Part shown: positions 26,149-36,201 of the stretch, piece by piece
Position numbering within the stretch: the stretch's first letter is position 1
Layout: the number at the start of each line of letters is the position of its first letter
Assembly (NCBI GenBank): GCA_018662005.1
Contig: JABJHA010000016.1
Location: 30,713 to 94,712, forward strand
Source: Rhodospirillaceae bacterium
Lineage (GTDB): Bacteria > Pseudomonadota > Alphaproteobacteria > Rhodospirillales > JABHCV01
Direction: 5' to 3'
Length of the DNA stretch: 64,000 bases
The notes under the pieces: model-generated
Database searches by the model: none
What the model was told of the DNA's origin: nothing
Seen by the model: the letters and a program-made list of their open reading frames with translations, nothing else
Translations under genes and position numbers: made by a program

Positions 26149-26760
26149 CTTTCCGAAAATTAGTTGGATAAGGGTGGCGGCGTGGTCATCGTTACCTATG
26201 TCTGTTTCCGGGAAATAGGGCAATACCCGCACACCTTCGCGTTTGGCCTGCTTGTCCAGGTTTTCGCAAAAAGCTTTCAGGGCGGCGTTGGCGCTCAGAA
26301 TGCAAAGTCCATCCTCATCATCCTCTCCAACTGCACCGCCGATGTTGATAATGATGCCGGTTCCCAATTCAAGCATTCCTTCATAAACTTCGCGGGTCAG
26401 GCTGATGGCGCCGAAAACCCTGAGTTCAAAACCGGTTTGCCAGTCTTCCCCTTGCAGGGTTTCGATTGTCCCCCTGGGCACACTGCCAAAGGCATTGATC
26501 AGAATATCCACATCCTCGCAATCAAGGGCCAGGGCGGCGGCATTGACTGGCTCGGATAAATCCGTCGGCAAGGCTTCAACCTCAATTCCGTAATCCTCGA
26601 CGATACTTTCGCAAGCTTGATCAAGGGCCTCGTCATCGCGGGCTGCCAGGTGCAACTGGCAGTCATTGGCGGCAAGCAATCTGGCACAGGCCAGGCCGAT
26701 GCCTGACGAACCACCGGCTATCAGGGCGCTATGGCCACTGAGGATTCCATCCTTGCTCAT
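26137..26760 (-). CDS. Short-chain dehydrogenase/reductase lacking the catalytic Tyr and Lys
   Basis: A 207-residue Rossmann-fold protein. The cofactor motif is intact ([11 protein letters not shown] near residue 15), and DILINAFGS is the usual NAG-type turn. The active site is not: where SDRs have a Ser then Y-x-x-x-K, this protein has INIGGAVG and [11 protein letters not shown], so the Tyr and Lys positions read as Ile and Asn. It may bind NAD(P) without reducing a carbonyl, or use other residues. The start overlaps the nadB stop in ATGA, so the two are probably co-expressed. Confidence 0.75.
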   Translation of the reverse strand: MSKDGILSGHSALIAGGSSGIGLACARLLAANDCQLHLAARDDEALDQACESIVEDYGIEVEALPTDLSEPVNAAALALDCEDVDILINAFGSVPRGTIETLQGEDWQTGFELRVFGAISLTREVYEGMLELGTGIIINIGGAVGEDDEDGLCILSANAALKAFCENLDKQAKREGVRVLPYFPETDIGNDDHAATLIQLIFGKLSS

Positions 26761-28343
26761 GTTTGGTAATCCAGAATAGTCGGACCTGTCGTAGTGTCGT
26801 CACGGTCGGGATAATCGAGGGTGAAATGCAGGCCACGGCTTTCCTTGCGCGAACGGGCGGAACGGATAATCAGGTCGGCGACAAGGGCCAGATTGCGCAA
26901 TTCCAGAAGATCGCTGGTAATGCGAAAATTTCCGTAATAGTCGTCAATTTCACTGAGCAACAAATCAATCCGGTGCTGGGCTCGCTCAAGGCGTTTGTCT
27001 GTCCGCACGATGCCGACGTAATCCCACATAAAGCGGCGCAGTTCCTCCCAGTTATGGGAAATCACAACGTCTTCATCAGAATCCCGTACCCAGCTTTCAT
27101 CCCATGGGGCCAGTTCGGGCGGTTCGGGAAAATCTTTCAGGTGGGTTGTGATATCCCGCCCTGCGGCGGCTGACAGAACAAGACATTCAAGCAGTGAATT
27201 GCTGGCGATGCGGTTGGCACCGTGCAGGCCCGTATAAGCGACTTCGCCTATGGCATACAGGCCATCGATTTTTGTTCGTCCGTTCAAATCCGTCATCACC
27301 CCACCACAGGTATAATGGGCCGCCGGAACAACCGGAATGGGCTCCCTGGACATATCAAAACCGAACTCAAGGCAGCGTTTGAAAACATTTGGAAAGTGAT
27401 CTTCGATAAAGCTCAGCGGCTTGTGGCTGATGTCCAGGTAGACACATTCGTCACCGGTGCGTTTCATTTCATGGTCGATGGCCCGGGCGACGATATCGCG
27501 GGGGGCCAACTCGCCGCGTTCATCGAAGTTTTTCATAAATCTTGTCCCGTCAGCCAACAGCAGATGCCCACCTTCCCCGCGTACGGCCTCTGTCACCAGA
27601 AAGGATTTTGCCTCCGGGTGATACAGGCAGGTCGGATGAAATTGAGTGAATTCCATATTGGCGACCGGGCATCCGGCGCGCCGGGCCATGGCGATACCGT
27701 CGCCGGTGGAACCATCCGGATTGGATGTATACAGATAAACCTTGGACGCGCCGCCGCTTGCCAGCGCCACCGAACGAGCCCGGTAGGTTTTGACGGTGCC
27801 TTCGTTGATATCAAGTACGTAAGCCCCAACACAACGCCCATCCTGACAAATCAGATCAACCGCGTTGTGGTGTTCAAGAAGGGTAATGTTTGATTGGTTC
27901 TGTACGCGCCCGACCAGGGTCGTCTCGACGGCCCGGCCGGTGGCGTCGGCGGCGTGGATAACGCGGCGGTGGCTGTGGCCGCCTTCGCGGGTCAGGTGGT
28001 ATTCGTGAGCACCGTTTTCAGGATTTGTCTCGCGGCTGAAATCAACACCGTAATCGATTAGTTTTTCAATGGATTGGCGACCGTTCTCGACGATGAAACG
28101 AACGGCCTCGGGGTCGCATAAATCCACCCCTGAATTCAGGGTGTCGTTAATGTGGGATTCCACACTATCAGTTTCATCCAGGACAACGGCAATACCGCCC
28201 TGGGCGTAGTAAGTGGAGCTTTCTTCAAGCGATCCTTTGGAGACGATGGCGATGGATGTTTCAGGCCCCAGTTCCAGGGCCAACCCCAAACCGGCGGCGC
28301 CGCTGCCGATTATCAGTACATCGTAGATTGGTTGTTGTTCCAT
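26757..28343 (-). CDS. nadB: L-aspartate oxidase
   Basis: A 528-residue flavoenzyme that oxidises L-aspartate to iminoaspartate, the first step of bacterial NAD synthesis. The FAD motif [13 protein letters not shown] lies at the start, [10 protein letters not shown] follows, then [18 protein letters not shown] and the substrate-loop region [24 protein letters not shown], all NadB signatures shared with fumarate reductase. AAGG lies 5 nt before the ATG. nadA and nadC are not in the window. It is divergent from the M20 amidohydrolase gene. Confidence 0.95.
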   Translation of the reverse strand: MEQQPIYDVLIIGSGAAGLGLALELGPETSIAIVSKGSLEESSTYYAQGGIAVVLDETDSVESHINDTLNSGVDLCDPEAVRFIVENGRQSIEKLIDYGVDFSRETNPENGAHEYHLTREGGHSHRRVIHAADATGRAVETTLVGRVQNQSNITLLEHHNAVDLICQDGRCVGAYVLDINEGTVKTYRARSVALASGGASKVYLYTSNPDGSTGDGIAMARRAGCPVANMEFTQFHPTCLYHPEAKSFLVTEAVRGEGGHLLLADGTRFMKNFDERGELAPRDIVARAIDHEMKRTGDECVYLDISHKPLSFIEDHFPNVFKRCLEFGFDMSREPIPVVPAAHYTCGGVMTDLNGRTKIDGLYAIGEVAYTGLHGANRIASNSLLECLVLSAAAGRDITTHLKDFPEPPELAPWDESWVRDSDEDVVISHNWEELRRFMWDYVGIVRTDKRLERAQHRIDLLLSEIDDYYGNFRITSDLLELRNLALVADLIIRSARSRKESRGLHFTLDYPDRDDTTTGPTILDYQT

Positions 28344-28390
28344 GAGCGCCTTTATATAAGATGTTGGCCCCAGTGTATAAGGAGAAACCG

Positions 28391-29551
28391 ATGCCGGTTA
28401 TTAATAGAATTGCGGACTTCCATGATGACATGACCGCCTGGCGGCGTGATCTTCACGCCCATCCGGAAACCGCCTTTGAGGAAAAGCGCACATCGGACAT
28501 CGTCGCCGCCAAATTGCAGGAGTTCGGAATCACCGTTCATCGCGGCCTTGCCGAGACCGGCGTTGTCGGAACCCTGAGCACGGGGGAGGGGCCATCCATC
28601 GGTCTGCGCGCCGACCTTGACGCCCTTGATGTGGAAGAACTCAACGACTTCGACCACAAATCAACGCACGACGGCAAGATGCACGCCTGTGGCCATGACG
28701 GCCACACCACCATGTTGCTTGGGGCGGCCAAATATCTGGCTGAAACGAAGAACTTCAAAGGCACCGTGCAGTTTATCTTCCAGCCAGCCGAAGAAAACGA
28801 AGGCGGCGGACGGGTGATGGTCGAAGAAGGCCTGTTCGAGAAGTTTCCCGTCGATGCGGTTTACGGTATGCACAACTGGCCGGGCCAGGACGCAGGACTT
28901 TTTGCGGTAACCGAAGGTCCGCTGATGGCCGCCTTCGATATTTTCGAGATGACGATCACCGGTCGCGGCGCCCATGGCGGTATGCCCCATACGGGAATCG
29001 ATCCGATTCCTGTCGCCGCCGAAATCATCAGCGCCTTGCAAACCGTCGTCAGCCGGGCGACCGACCCACAGGATTCAGCGGTCGTGACGGTGACCCAAAT
29101 CCACGCCGGTCATGCCTGGAATGTAATTCCTGATGATGTGATTTTGCGTGGCACCACCCGCTCGTTCCGGCCGCAAGTTCAGGACACCATTGAACCGTCG
29201 ATCCGCCGAATAGCGCAGGGCATTTGCCAGGCCCATAATTGCCAGATGGAAATGATGTACGAGCGCCGCTATCCGCCAACCATCAACGAAGCGGTGGCGA
29301 CAAAAGCCGCCGCCCGCGCCGCCGCCGATGTCTCGGGAGCCGATAAAATCGTCACCAACCCGACACCGTCCATGGGGGCAGAGGACTTCGCCTTCATGCT
29401 CAATGAAAAGCCGGGCTGCTATGTCTGGCTCGGCAACGGCCCCGGCGAAGGCGGCTGTATGCTGCACAACCCCAACTACGACTTCAACGACGACATCCTG
29501 ACCGTCGGCGCCAGTTACTGGGCAAGATTGGTGGAGTTAGAACTGGCATAG
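28391..29551 (+). CDS. M20-family amidohydrolase (hippurate hydrolase/aminoacylase-like)
   Basis: A 386-residue zinc peptidase-family enzyme that cleaves N-acyl amino acids. [21 protein letters not shown] (metal-binding Cys/His), [17 protein letters not shown] with the catalytic Glu pair, YGMHNWPG and the final [10 protein letters not shown] are all present. The dimerisation domain sits in the middle ([16 protein letters not shown]). The ATG has AGGAGA at 7-nt spacing; an in-frame upstream start lacks one. The natural substrate is unknown. Confidence 0.9.
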   Translation: MPVINRIADFHDDMTAWRRDLHAHPETAFEEKRTSDIVAAKLQEFGITVHRGLAETGVVGTLSTGEGPSIGLRADLDALDVEELNDFDHKSTHDGKMHACGHDGHTTMLLGAAKYLAETKNFKGTVQFIFQPAEENEGGGRVMVEEGLFEKFPVDAVYGMHNWPGQDAGLFAVTEGPLMAAFDIFEMTITGRGAHGGMPHTGIDPIPVAAEIISALQTVVSRATDPQDSAVVTVTQIHAGHAWNVIPDDVILRGTTRSFRPQVQDTIEPSIRRIAQGICQAHNCQMEMMYERRYPPTINEAVATKAAARAAADVSGADKIVTNPTPSMGAEDFAFMLNEKPGCYVWLGNGPGEGGCMLHNPNYDFNDDILTVGASYWARLVELELA

Positions 29552-29563
29552 AGAAGGTTATTT

Positions 29564-29989
29564 ATGACAGACAGCAAAATGGGAAAACCCTTTGAAAATA
29601 TTGATGTCACAGAAGTATTCGCCGGTTACAGCGAACCTGTTCGTGCGGCACTTATGGTGTTAAGGGCGTTGATTTTCGAAACGGCAAGTAAGGAAGGCGT
29701 GGGCCGGATCGAGGAAACCCTTAAATGGGGACAACCAAGTTATCTGACGCCGGAAACGAAAAGCGGCACAACCATCCGCATTCACGGAGATAACAAATAT
29801 GACGGTGATTTCGCCCTGTACGTCAATTGCCAATCAAGTCTGGTCGAAGAATGGCGTCAAATATACCCAACCCTGACGTTCGGGGGAAATCGAAGCATTC
29901 ATTTTAGCCTCACAGGTGAATTTCCCATTGATGCTGCAAGACATTGCATCAGTATGGCGCTGAAATACCACAGCCGAAAAAACGGGTAA
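29564..29989 (+). CDS. DUF1801 domain protein
   Basis: A 141-residue cytoplasmic protein of the DUF1801 (YdhG-like) fold. The segment EETLKWGQPSYLT is the family mark, followed by strands ending in FALYVNCQ and a C-terminal helix. Function is not established for the family. GAGAAGG lies before the ATG, 12 bases after the amidohydrolase stop, so the two are likely co-transcribed. Confidence 0.8.
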   Translation: MTDSKMGKPFENIDVTEVFAGYSEPVRAALMVLRALIFETASKEGVGRIEETLKWGQPSYLTPETKSGTTIRIHGDNKYDGDFALYVNCQSSLVEEWRQIYPTLTFGGNRSIHFSLTGEFPIDAARHCISMALKYHSRKNG

Positions 29990-30014
29990 CTTTCCTAAAA
30001 AAACTGTCTTACTA

Positions 30015-31199
30015 TCACGCCCCCGAAAACGCCTGTAACCCGGTCATGGCCCGGCCCAGAATAAGGGCGTGGATGTCGTGGGTTCCTTCGTAGGTGTTGA
30101 CGGTTTCCAGATTGACCATGTGGCGCATGACGTGGAATTCGTCCGAGATACCGTTGCCGCCGTGCATGTCGCGGGCCATGCGGGCAATATCCAGGGCCTT
30201 ACCGCAGCAATTACGTTTGATCATCGAGATATTTTCCGGCGCGCAGGTGCCTTCATCGAGCATTCGCCCGACCCGCAGACAGGCTTGCAGGCCAAGTGTG
30301 ATTTCTGTTTGCATGTTGGCCAGTTTTAACTGGATTAACTGATTGGCTGCCAGCGGACGCCCGAACTGTTTGCGATCCAGAGTGTACTGACGGGCTGCGT
30401 GCCAGCAAAATTCGGCCGCCCCCATGGTCCCCCAGGCGATCCCGAAACGGGCCTTGTTCAGGCAACCGAATGGCCCTTTAAGGCCGCCGACTTCGGGGAA
30501 CATGTTTTCATCTGGCACGAACACCCCGTCCATGACGATCTCGCCGGTGATCGAGGCACGTAAGGAAAGTTTGCCTTCAATCTTGGGTGTGCTCAGGCCG
30601 TCCATGCCGCGTTCAAGAATGAATCCCCTGATCACGCCGTCGAGTTTGGCCCAAACAACCATGACGTCGGCGATCGGTGAATTGCTGATCCACATTTTGT
30701 TGCCGGTAAGTTTATACCCGCCATCGACCTTTTCGGCCCGCGTTTTCATGCCGCCGGGGTCGGAGCCGTGGTCGGGTTCGGTTAAACCGAAACAGCCGAT
30801 TAGTTCCGCGGTTGCCAGCTTCGGTAAGTATTTCAGGCGTTGTTCTTCACTGCCGTATTCATAAATGGGAAACATCACCAGAGATGACTGAACGCTCATC
30901 GCCGAACGATAACCACTGTCGACCCGTTCAATTTCCCGTGCTGCCAGACCGTAGCTGACATTGCTGACGCCGGCACATCCATATTCTTCGGGCAGGGTCG
31001 GTCCAAGCAATCCCAGTTCGCCCATTTCCTTCATGATGTCGGGATCAAAGGTCTCGTTCCGGTTTGCCTCAAGAATGCGGCCCATCAGTTTGTCTTGAGC
31101 GTAGTCACGGGCGGTGTCGCGAACCAGACGTTCTTCTTCACTTAACTGGTCTTCAAGGGCGAACGGGTCATCCCACTGGAAAGAGGGCTTGGCACACAT
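30015..31199 (-). CDS. gcdH: Glutaryl-CoA dehydrogenase
   Basis: A 394-residue acyl-CoA dehydrogenase that converts glutaryl-CoA to crotonyl-CoA with loss of CO2, in lysine, tryptophan and benzoate breakdown. The FAD-binding [13 protein letters not shown] and [12 protein letters not shown], and the catalytic Glu in [20 protein letters not shown], match GcdH rather than generic acyl-CoA dehydrogenases. [13 protein letters not shown] also fits. GGAG at about 8 nt before the ATG supports the start. No CoA transferase gene is adjacent. Confidence 0.93.
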   Translation of the reverse strand: MCAKPSFQWDDPFALEDQLSEEERLVRDTARDYAQDKLMGRILEANRNETFDPDIMKEMGELGLLGPTLPEEYGCAGVSNVSYGLAAREIERVDSGYRSAMSVQSSLVMFPIYEYGSEEQRLKYLPKLATAELIGCFGLTEPDHGSDPGGMKTRAEKVDGGYKLTGNKMWISNSPIADVMVVWAKLDGVIRGFILERGMDGLSTPKIEGKLSLRASITGEIVMDGVFVPDENMFPEVGGLKGPFGCLNKARFGIAWGTMGAAEFCWHAARQYTLDRKQFGRPLAANQLIQLKLANMQTEITLGLQACLRVGRMLDEGTCAPENISMIKRNCCGKALDIARMARDMHGGNGISDEFHVMRHMVNLETVNTYEGTHDIHALILGRAMTGLQAFSGA

Positions 31200-31247
31200 G
31201 ATGGAGTCTCCGAATAGGGGTAAAGAAGTATGTTTATACCGAAATAA

Positions 31248-31988
31248 TCAGAACGGCAATTTTTCAGAATTATTTTTTTGCCCGGATTTTGTTGTTGTCT
31301 GGCCAGGTTTGCTCAAATTACGCATACGTTTGCCATCAAGATAGGTATCGGTGGCGATCATGGTGACATCCGTGCGTGTTTGTTTTGAAGCAGATTTGGT
31401 TTCGGTTGTTGAAACATTCAGGGCGATGCCTCCCGCAGGCCACCACTGAAAATGACATTTTCGGGCCAGGTCGCCGGCTTTGGCACATTCGCTGGTGCCG
31501 GGTTTGCCGTGCTTGTCGCCAATGCTGTCGAGTATTTCTTCTTCCGTGCGGGTAGCGAAGCTTTGGTCGTAACGCATCCGGTAAGCCTTCTCATGCCCAT
31601 CAATGTTGATGAACCAGACGATATAATGAGCCCCGTCGAATTTGAATGTCGCCGCCGTTTCGCCCCGGCCAAGGCTGGATAAATCAAGATTAGGATGATG
31701 CTTTCTGACCAAATCCGGAGACATGCCGAGGCTGACACCACCCAGTTTGAAAGTTTGCTGCAGCTTGTTTTTGAGGAAGAACATTTTACGCCAGTTGATT
31801 TCGGCACCGATGTTTGTCTCAAATACCAGAAAGGCAATGAGCGCCAACAAGGCGGCAAGACAAAAGAAAACCAGGGTTCTGATGCTGCCCCCATCTTCTT
31901 TGCGGCGACCTCGATTACCAACCCGTCGGTCAGTTTTTCTGCGTCGGTCACTGCCTCGTTGCTCTTGCCTGGGTGCCTGTGTGGCCAT
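31248..31988 (-). CDS. Hypothetical membrane-anchored protein
   Basis: A 246-residue protein that is not recognised. A strongly basic, Arg-rich cytoplasmic head (residues 1-33, SDRRRKTDRRVGNRGRR) is followed by one membrane segment (about 36-57). A periplasmic domain follows with two Cys (SECAKAGDLARKCHF) that could form a disulfide. The segment LGMSPDLVRKHHPNLD recalls small periplasmic regulatory folds, but this is not an assignment. The chosen ATG lacks a strong ribosome site; the frame stays open 75 nt further upstream. Confidence 0.6.
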   Translation of the reverse strand: MATQAPRQEQRGSDRRRKTDRRVGNRGRRKEDGGSIRTLVFFCLAALLALIAFLVFETNIGAEINWRKMFFLKNKLQQTFKLGGVSLGMSPDLVRKHHPNLDLSSLGRGETAATFKFDGAHYIVWFINIDGHEKAYRMRYDQSFATRTEEEILDSIGDKHGKPGTSECAKAGDLARKCHFQWWPAGGIALNVSTTETKSASKQTRTDVTMIATDTYLDGKRMRNLSKPGQTTTKSGQKNNSEKLPF

Positions 31989-32144
31989 GGTTTGGACCCG
32001 TTTTGTAATGGAAAATCGACTCAGTGTTATTTTCTCACAAAAGATCGCCAAGTTCGAAATCATTCTTTAAAAACAATATTTAATCAAAATTACTTATAAT
32101 TCGTACGAATCTTTGAAACCCATAATTAAGTGTGCGGCGGAACA

Positions 32145-32642
32145 ATGACCCGGGAAGAATTACAGGAACGTCTGAAGACGATTAAATTGTTGTCCCTTGA
32201 TGTGGACGGCGTGCTGACTGATGGCGGGTTGTACTATACCGATGATGGACATCAGATGCGCAAGTTCAATGTCAAGGACGGCATGGGCATTGTCGCGGCC
32301 ATGGCTGCCGGGGTCGAGATCTGCATCATTACCGCCAGCAAGGCGGACGTAATCACAAAACGGGCCCAGGACCTTGGCGTGACCCACATCTTTCCGGGTG
32401 TCGAGGACAAGTTGCAAACCCTTTCAGGGCTCTGTGCCGAACTGGCCATTAATTTAAGTGAGGTCGCCCACATCGGTGATGATGTCAACGACCTGCCGGT
32501 TCTTGAGGCGGTAGGCTTGCCAATGACCGTTGCTGACGGCGTATCGGAGGTTTTGCAGGTGGCTCAGCATGTTACCGACAAAGAGGGCGGCAAAGGGGCA
32601 GTCAGGGAAATATGTGATTTGCTGGTTTCGACCAGAAACTAA
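32145..32642 (+). CDS. kdsC: 3-deoxy-D-manno-octulosonate 8-phosphate phosphatase
   Basis: A 165-residue HAD phosphatase of the KdsC type (C0 subclass, no cap domain). SLDVDGVLTDG holds the nucleophile D-x-D, ITASKAD the Ser/Thr, and HIGDDVNDLPVL the acidic pair. KFNVKDGMGI is the family-specific loop. It makes Kdo for LPS. The gene stands alone here; kdsD and the lpt genes often next to it are not seen. GCGGAAC precedes the chosen ATG. Confidence 0.87.
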   Translation: MTREELQERLKTIKLLSLDVDGVLTDGGLYYTDDGHQMRKFNVKDGMGIVAAMAAGVEICIITASKADVITKRAQDLGVTHIFPGVEDKLQTLSGLCAELAINLSEVAHIGDDVNDLPVLEAVGLPMTVADGVSEVLQVAQHVTDKEGGKGAVREICDLLVSTRN

Positions 32643-33220
32643 TCCCTGCCGCCATTCCAGCGTTCGATCAGGCCATGGTCCAGCCCTAAATGATCCAGGG
32701 CGCGCCCAACCGTTTGCTTAACGATGTCATCGATGGTTTTGGGTTTGTTGTAGAAAGCCGGAACCGGCGGCATGATGGTCGCCCCGTAATCAGATGCCCG
32801 CGCCATCAGTTCCAGGTGGCCTTTGTGTAGGGGTGTCTCGCGAACCAGCAAAACCAGGGGACGGCGTTCCTTTAAGGTAACATCGGCAGCGCGTATCAAC
32901 AGGTTATGATCAAAACTGTTGGCGATGCCGCTGAGTGTCTTGATCGAACAAGGGGCGACAATCATGCCCCCAGTTCTGAATGATCCGCTGGCGATGGAGG
33001 CGCCGATATCCTTGACGTTGTGAACTTCCCGGGCGAGCGGGCGCAGGTCGTCGAGCTTGATGTCGGTTTCAAGTTCTAGGGTGCGCACCCCGGCCTCGCT
33101 GATAATCAAATGGGCTGGCACTTCCAAAGCGTTAAGGGCGCGCAGGGTTTCCACACCATAAACAATGCCGGTAGCACCGGAAATGCCGACTATCACGGGT
33201 CTGTTTTCTTGTTTGGGCAT
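32639..33220 (-). CDS. ubiX: Flavin prenyltransferase UbiX
   Basis: A 193-residue enzyme that makes prenylated FMN, the cofactor of UbiD-type decarboxylases. VGISGATGIVYG at the start binds FMN, APCSIKTLSGIA holds the conserved Ser-rich stretch, and RRPLVLLVRETPLHKGHLE, then MPPVPAFYNKP, are UbiX signatures. The partner ubiD is not in the window. Its stop overlaps the convergent kdsC gene by 4 bases. Confidence 0.94.
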   Translation of the reverse strand: MPKQENRPVIVGISGATGIVYGVETLRALNALEVPAHLIISEAGVRTLELETDIKLDDLRPLAREVHNVKDIGASIASGSFRTGGMIVAPCSIKTLSGIANSFDHNLLIRAADVTLKERRPLVLLVRETPLHKGHLELMARASDYGATIMPPVPAFYNKPKTIDDIVKQTVGRALDHLGLDHGLIERWNGGRD

Positions 33221-33327
33221 CTAAAGCTCCATTTAATGCTTATTTACTACCCGCAGAATGCCGCCGGGAGCAAGAAAATGCCGTCCGTTTTATTGTTCGG
33301 TTAAGAAAAAGAAGGTATAGAGGCTTG

Positions 33328-33717
33328 ATGAAACATCTTTTTTCCATGCTGGCCCTTTTCGCCTTTGTTACTGTGGTGACGGCTTGTTCGAGTCCTCCCT
33401 ATGTTCACAAGGGGGGTGAATTTAATCGTGCATCAAGTGACTTTGGCCAGCCAGTGAAGGATATTGGCAGCGTCACCATTTGTTACAGTTCTTCTTCAAC
33501 TACCCCGCAACAGGTTAGCAAAATGGCCATTGCGGAGTGTGCCGCTTTTAACAAAACGGCGGAATTTACCGAGCAAAGCTACAATGTATGTCCGTTATCG
33601 ACCCCCGTTGCAGCAGTATATGAATGCTTGGGTTCGGGGAATTTTGCGAGAAGTGATGGTCAAGCCGTTCCCGGTGGGACATTGATGAATTATGATGGCA
33701 TAGAATTCCGGTATTAA
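33328..33717 (+). CDS. Small lipoprotein of unknown function
   Basis: A 129-residue lipoprotein. The signal peptide ends in a lipobox (VVTAC, Cys20). The mature part has several Cys (ICYSS, AECAAF, NVCPL, YECLG), which could form periplasmic disulfides. Not recognised beyond this. AGAGG sits close to the ATG, and a TTG just upstream is rejected. The next gene, another lipoprotein-like protein, starts 35 bases on and is probably in the same operon. Confidence 0.68.
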   Translation: MKHLFSMLALFAFVTVVTACSSPPYVHKGGEFNRASSDFGQPVKDIGSVTICYSSSSTTPQQVSKMAIAECAAFNKTAEFTEQSYNVCPLSTPVAAVYECLGSGNFARSDGQAVPGGTLMNYDGIEFRY

Positions 33718-33752
33718 TGGATCTGGGCAGAGATTTAAGGAGTTATCGTCTT

Positions 33753-34259
33753 ATGAAGAAAATTGCAGTTGTATCTTGTTTTGTCGCTTTAACGGCCTGT
33801 GCCGATGTGAACATGGATGATGTCAGCGTCGGGGGCGCGGCTGGCGCCGTTGTCGGCGCCTTGGCTGGCGGCATGGTTGGCGCTGAATTTGGCGGTGGCC
33901 TTGGTCAAACCCTGTTCATGTGGAGCGGCGCGCTTGTCGGTGCTGGCGTCGGTTACGAGGCCGGAAACATTCTCTATCCTTCCGATCAGATGGCCTATGA
34001 CGACAACGCCCGCCACGCACTTGCCAGTTCAGCCGATGGTACCGTCTCCGAATGGTCAAACCCGGAAACAGGAAACGGCGGTATCTTTACGCCGACGCAA
34101 ACCTATATCACTGGCACGGGTCGCTCCTGTCGCGATTATAGGGCAACCCTGGCTTTAAAGAACGAGAGCGAGCAAGCCGGTATCATCGCGCATCAAAACG
34201 GGACGGCTTGTCAGCAGGCTGATGGTTCCTGGCGTTCGGTCACCGAGGACTTTGGTTGA
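33753..34259 (+). CDS. Glycine-zipper surface-antigen-like protein (RT0821/Lpp0805 type)
   Basis: A 168-residue envelope protein. A lipoprotein-like signal (VALTAC, Cys17) is followed by a glycine-zipper membrane segment (GGAAGAVVGALAGGMVGAE) and a C-terminal domain with GRSCRDYR and NGTACQQADGSW, the pattern of rickettsial 17-kDa/RT0821-type surface proteins. Probable outer-membrane location. TAAGGAG lies 10 nt before the chosen ATG; an in-frame start 36 nt earlier overlaps the previous gene and would block the signal peptide. Confidence 0.8.
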   Translation: MKKIAVVSCFVALTACADVNMDDVSVGGAAGAVVGALAGGMVGAEFGGGLGQTLFMWSGALVGAGVGYEAGNILYPSDQMAYDDNARHALASSADGTVSEWSNPETGNGGIFTPTQTYITGTGRSCRDYRATLALKNESEQAGIIAHQNGTACQQADGSWRSVTEDFG

Positions 34260-34275
34260 TCCGGGATTGCCACGA

Positions 34276-35085
34276 ATGATCACCGTAGCCGCCCTGCTGG
34301 TCGGGGCCTACGGGCTGATCCTTTTGGGGCTTCTGATATTTCAGGATAAACTGCTCTATCACCCCGATACCTCTATACCCGATCCCGCCAGTAGCGGGAT
34401 TGCGGAAATGCATCCCCAAAAAACGCAAAGCGCCGATGGACTAACATTGCTGTCCTGGTACGCGCAAGGGAACCCAGACCAGCCGGTTGTCGCCTATTTT
34501 CATGGCAACGCCGGTAATATTGGCAGTCGCGGAGATAAAGTCAGGCCCTTCCTGAATGCCGGTTACGGGGTATTGCTGGTTGGCTATCGCGGTTTTGGCG
34601 GTAATCCCGGCACACCCAGTGAAGACGGTTTTTATGCGGATGCGCGGGCTGCTTTAAGTCTGCTGAAGGATGTCAGGCCATTGATCCTTTACGGTGAATC
34701 ACTTGGTACAGCCGTTGCGACGGCTATGGCTGCCGAGCGCAGCATGGCTGGAAATCCTGTGCAAGCCCTGATCCTTGAAGCGCCATTCCCTTCGGTTACT
34801 GCCGCCGCCCGGCATTATTACCCCTATGTTCCGGTTAAATGGCTGCTTAAGGATCATTTCGATCAGGCTTCACGCATTGCCAGCATATCGGCACCGGTCC
34901 TGATCTTTCATGGAGAGAGGGACAAAACCATGCCGATCCGCTTCGGCAAGGCCTTGTTTGAGGTCGCCAAAATGCCCAAACAGGCAAAATGGATCGCCGG
35001 GGCAGGGCACAATGACCTTTTCGATTTTGGCGCGGCCGAACTCAGTATTGAGTTTATTCAACAGAGCACCACTTTCACGCCCTAA
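34276..35085 (+). CDS. Membrane-anchored alpha/beta hydrolase (BEM46/ABHD13-like)
   Basis: A 269-residue hydrolase. One N-terminal membrane segment (residues 3-22) is followed by an alpha/beta fold with the oxyanion region FHGNAGNIGSR, the nucleophile elbow GESLGTAVA, the acid in HGERDKTMP and the final His in GAGHNDLFD. The ABHD13/BEM46 group has this layout; substrates are unknown. The start has only a weak ribosome site, but longer forms would begin inside the upstream gene. Confidence 0.83.
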   Translation: MITVAALLVGAYGLILLGLLIFQDKLLYHPDTSIPDPASSGIAEMHPQKTQSADGLTLLSWYAQGNPDQPVVAYFHGNAGNIGSRGDKVRPFLNAGYGVLLVGYRGFGGNPGTPSEDGFYADARAALSLLKDVRPLILYGESLGTAVATAMAAERSMAGNPVQALILEAPFPSVTAAARHYYPYVPVKWLLKDHFDQASRIASISAPVLIFHGERDKTMPIRFGKALFEVAKMPKQAKWIAGAGHNDLFDFGAAELSIEFIQQSTTFTP

Positions 35086-35288
35086 AACACGGTAAATAAA
35101 AAGTTAACGGGGTATTGGACTAGGCGGCAGGTTCCTGTATACTACCAGATGTAGGTATGTGTGCGATTCCGATATACTAATCGGGTGTTGCAGATGTTCT
35201 ATGGTTAATGGATTGATATTGCTGTCTTTTTGTGTGCTTGGGTTTTGCTGTTCAGAAAGACTTTATGTGTAGGCTCCGTTTGTAAATT

Positions 35289-35702
35289 ATGGCTCAGATA
35301 CCGAGAAATTTACCATCGACGGTTCCAACAAACGTCACCGCAGGACGTTTGCAGGGAGGGCCGCGCTCTGTCGCCAGCACTGATGCCTCGCAAATTGAAT
35401 CGATCAATGCCCAGGACGGCGTGCTCTTTAATGATGCTCTTCTGTTCCAGGATAGCGGGACGATGGATCGCCGAAACGGCGACAATTCGCAGGCCAGCAT
35501 CCCTGTTGAATATGCCGGTTCCAGCCAGACGTTCGCCTCGATATTCGAGGACACCGCCGCATCCAGTGGCAGTGTTCAGAAAGCGCGCTCAAAGGGTTTC
35601 GCCAATTTGATCGCCCGCGCGATCTCGACGTATGAAACCAACGTACAGATTATTCACGGAACCACCGACCCGCGTGGCACGACCCTTAGCCTGACCCTTT
35701 AA
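35289..35702 (+). CDS. Hypothetical protein next to a flagellar rod-like gene
   Basis: A 137-residue protein that is not recognised. It has no signal peptide or membrane segment, is rich in Ser, Thr, Asn and Gln in the first 75 residues, and ends in a helix-strand region (ARAISTYETNVQIIHG). No ribosome site is evident before the ATG. It precedes the FlgC-like gene on the same strand by 69 bases, so a link to the flagellar rod or export chaperoning is possible but unproven. Confidence 0.5.
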   Translation: MAQIPRNLPSTVPTNVTAGRLQGGPRSVASTDASQIESINAQDGVLFNDALLFQDSGTMDRRNGDNSQASIPVEYAGSSQTFASIFEDTAASSGSVQKARSKGFANLIARAISTYETNVQIIHGTTDPRGTTLSLTL

Positions 35703-35771
35703 TTTGATTAAAAATTGTCGAGTGTGACGCCCGTCATAGGCGCCATTTGTGCTGTCTGCTAGTTATTCACC

Positions 35772-36098
35772 ATGAGCATATCGACAGTCCTTTCAACCGC
35801 CGTTACAGGCCTGGTCAGCAATAGTAGCCGGGTGGCGGCGAGCGCCGGGAACATCGCCAACGTCAATACAGATGGTTATCTTGCTAAAAACGCGAAAACC
35901 GGTGTAGGGGCGCAGGTTTTCACCAGTCACGCCTTTGGTTCCGGCAGTGTCCATGTTGCGGCTATTGAGCCCTCGAATGTCAATCTGGCCAAGGAATTCA
36001 TTGATATTATCGCCGCCAGGGCGGCCTACGAGGCCAGTGCCCGTGTCATTAGCACTGCCGATGAAATGCACAAGGACGTATTGGACATCAAAGCCTGA
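35772..36098 (+). CDS. Orphan flagellar basal-body rod-like protein (short FlgC type)
   Basis: A 108-residue protein with the two termini of flagellar rod and hook proteins: an N-terminal helix (LSTAVTGLVSNSSRVAASAGNIANVNTDGY, here given only as its span 6-35) and a C-terminal helix containing VNLAKEFIDIIAARAAYEAS. Full FlgC is about 135 residues, so the middle domain is very short. No other flagellar gene is in the window. It may be a rod variant, or a decayed copy. The ribosome site is weak. A stem with a T-run overlaps its stop. Confidence 0.72.
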   Translation: MSISTVLSTAVTGLVSNSSRVAASAGNIANVNTDGYLAKNAKTGVGAQVFTSHAFGSGSVHVAAIEPSNVNLAKEFIDIIAARAAYEASARVISTADEMHKDVLDIKA

Positions 36099-36114
36099 AT
36101 ATTGATGTTTTTTT
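36086..36114 (+). terminator. Probable terminator overlapping the rod-like gene stop
   Basis: CATCAA pairs with TTGATG around a 10-nt loop, followed directly by seven T. The stem is short and A+T-rich, but the T-run makes a rho-independent terminator plausible. The left arm lies within the last codons of the gene. Confidence 0.5.
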
Positions 36115-36201
36115 CCTCTGTTAACGATTTCTTTGTCGGCTCGTACTATACTTCCATCATAAATTTGGCTGTTTTATCAAAAAACAACTTATGTGAGGCT
36201 T

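Noticed and set aside
27222..27893. A 223-codon open frame opposite nadB
   Set aside because: It lies wholly within nadB, which has an intact set of FAD and active-site motifs.
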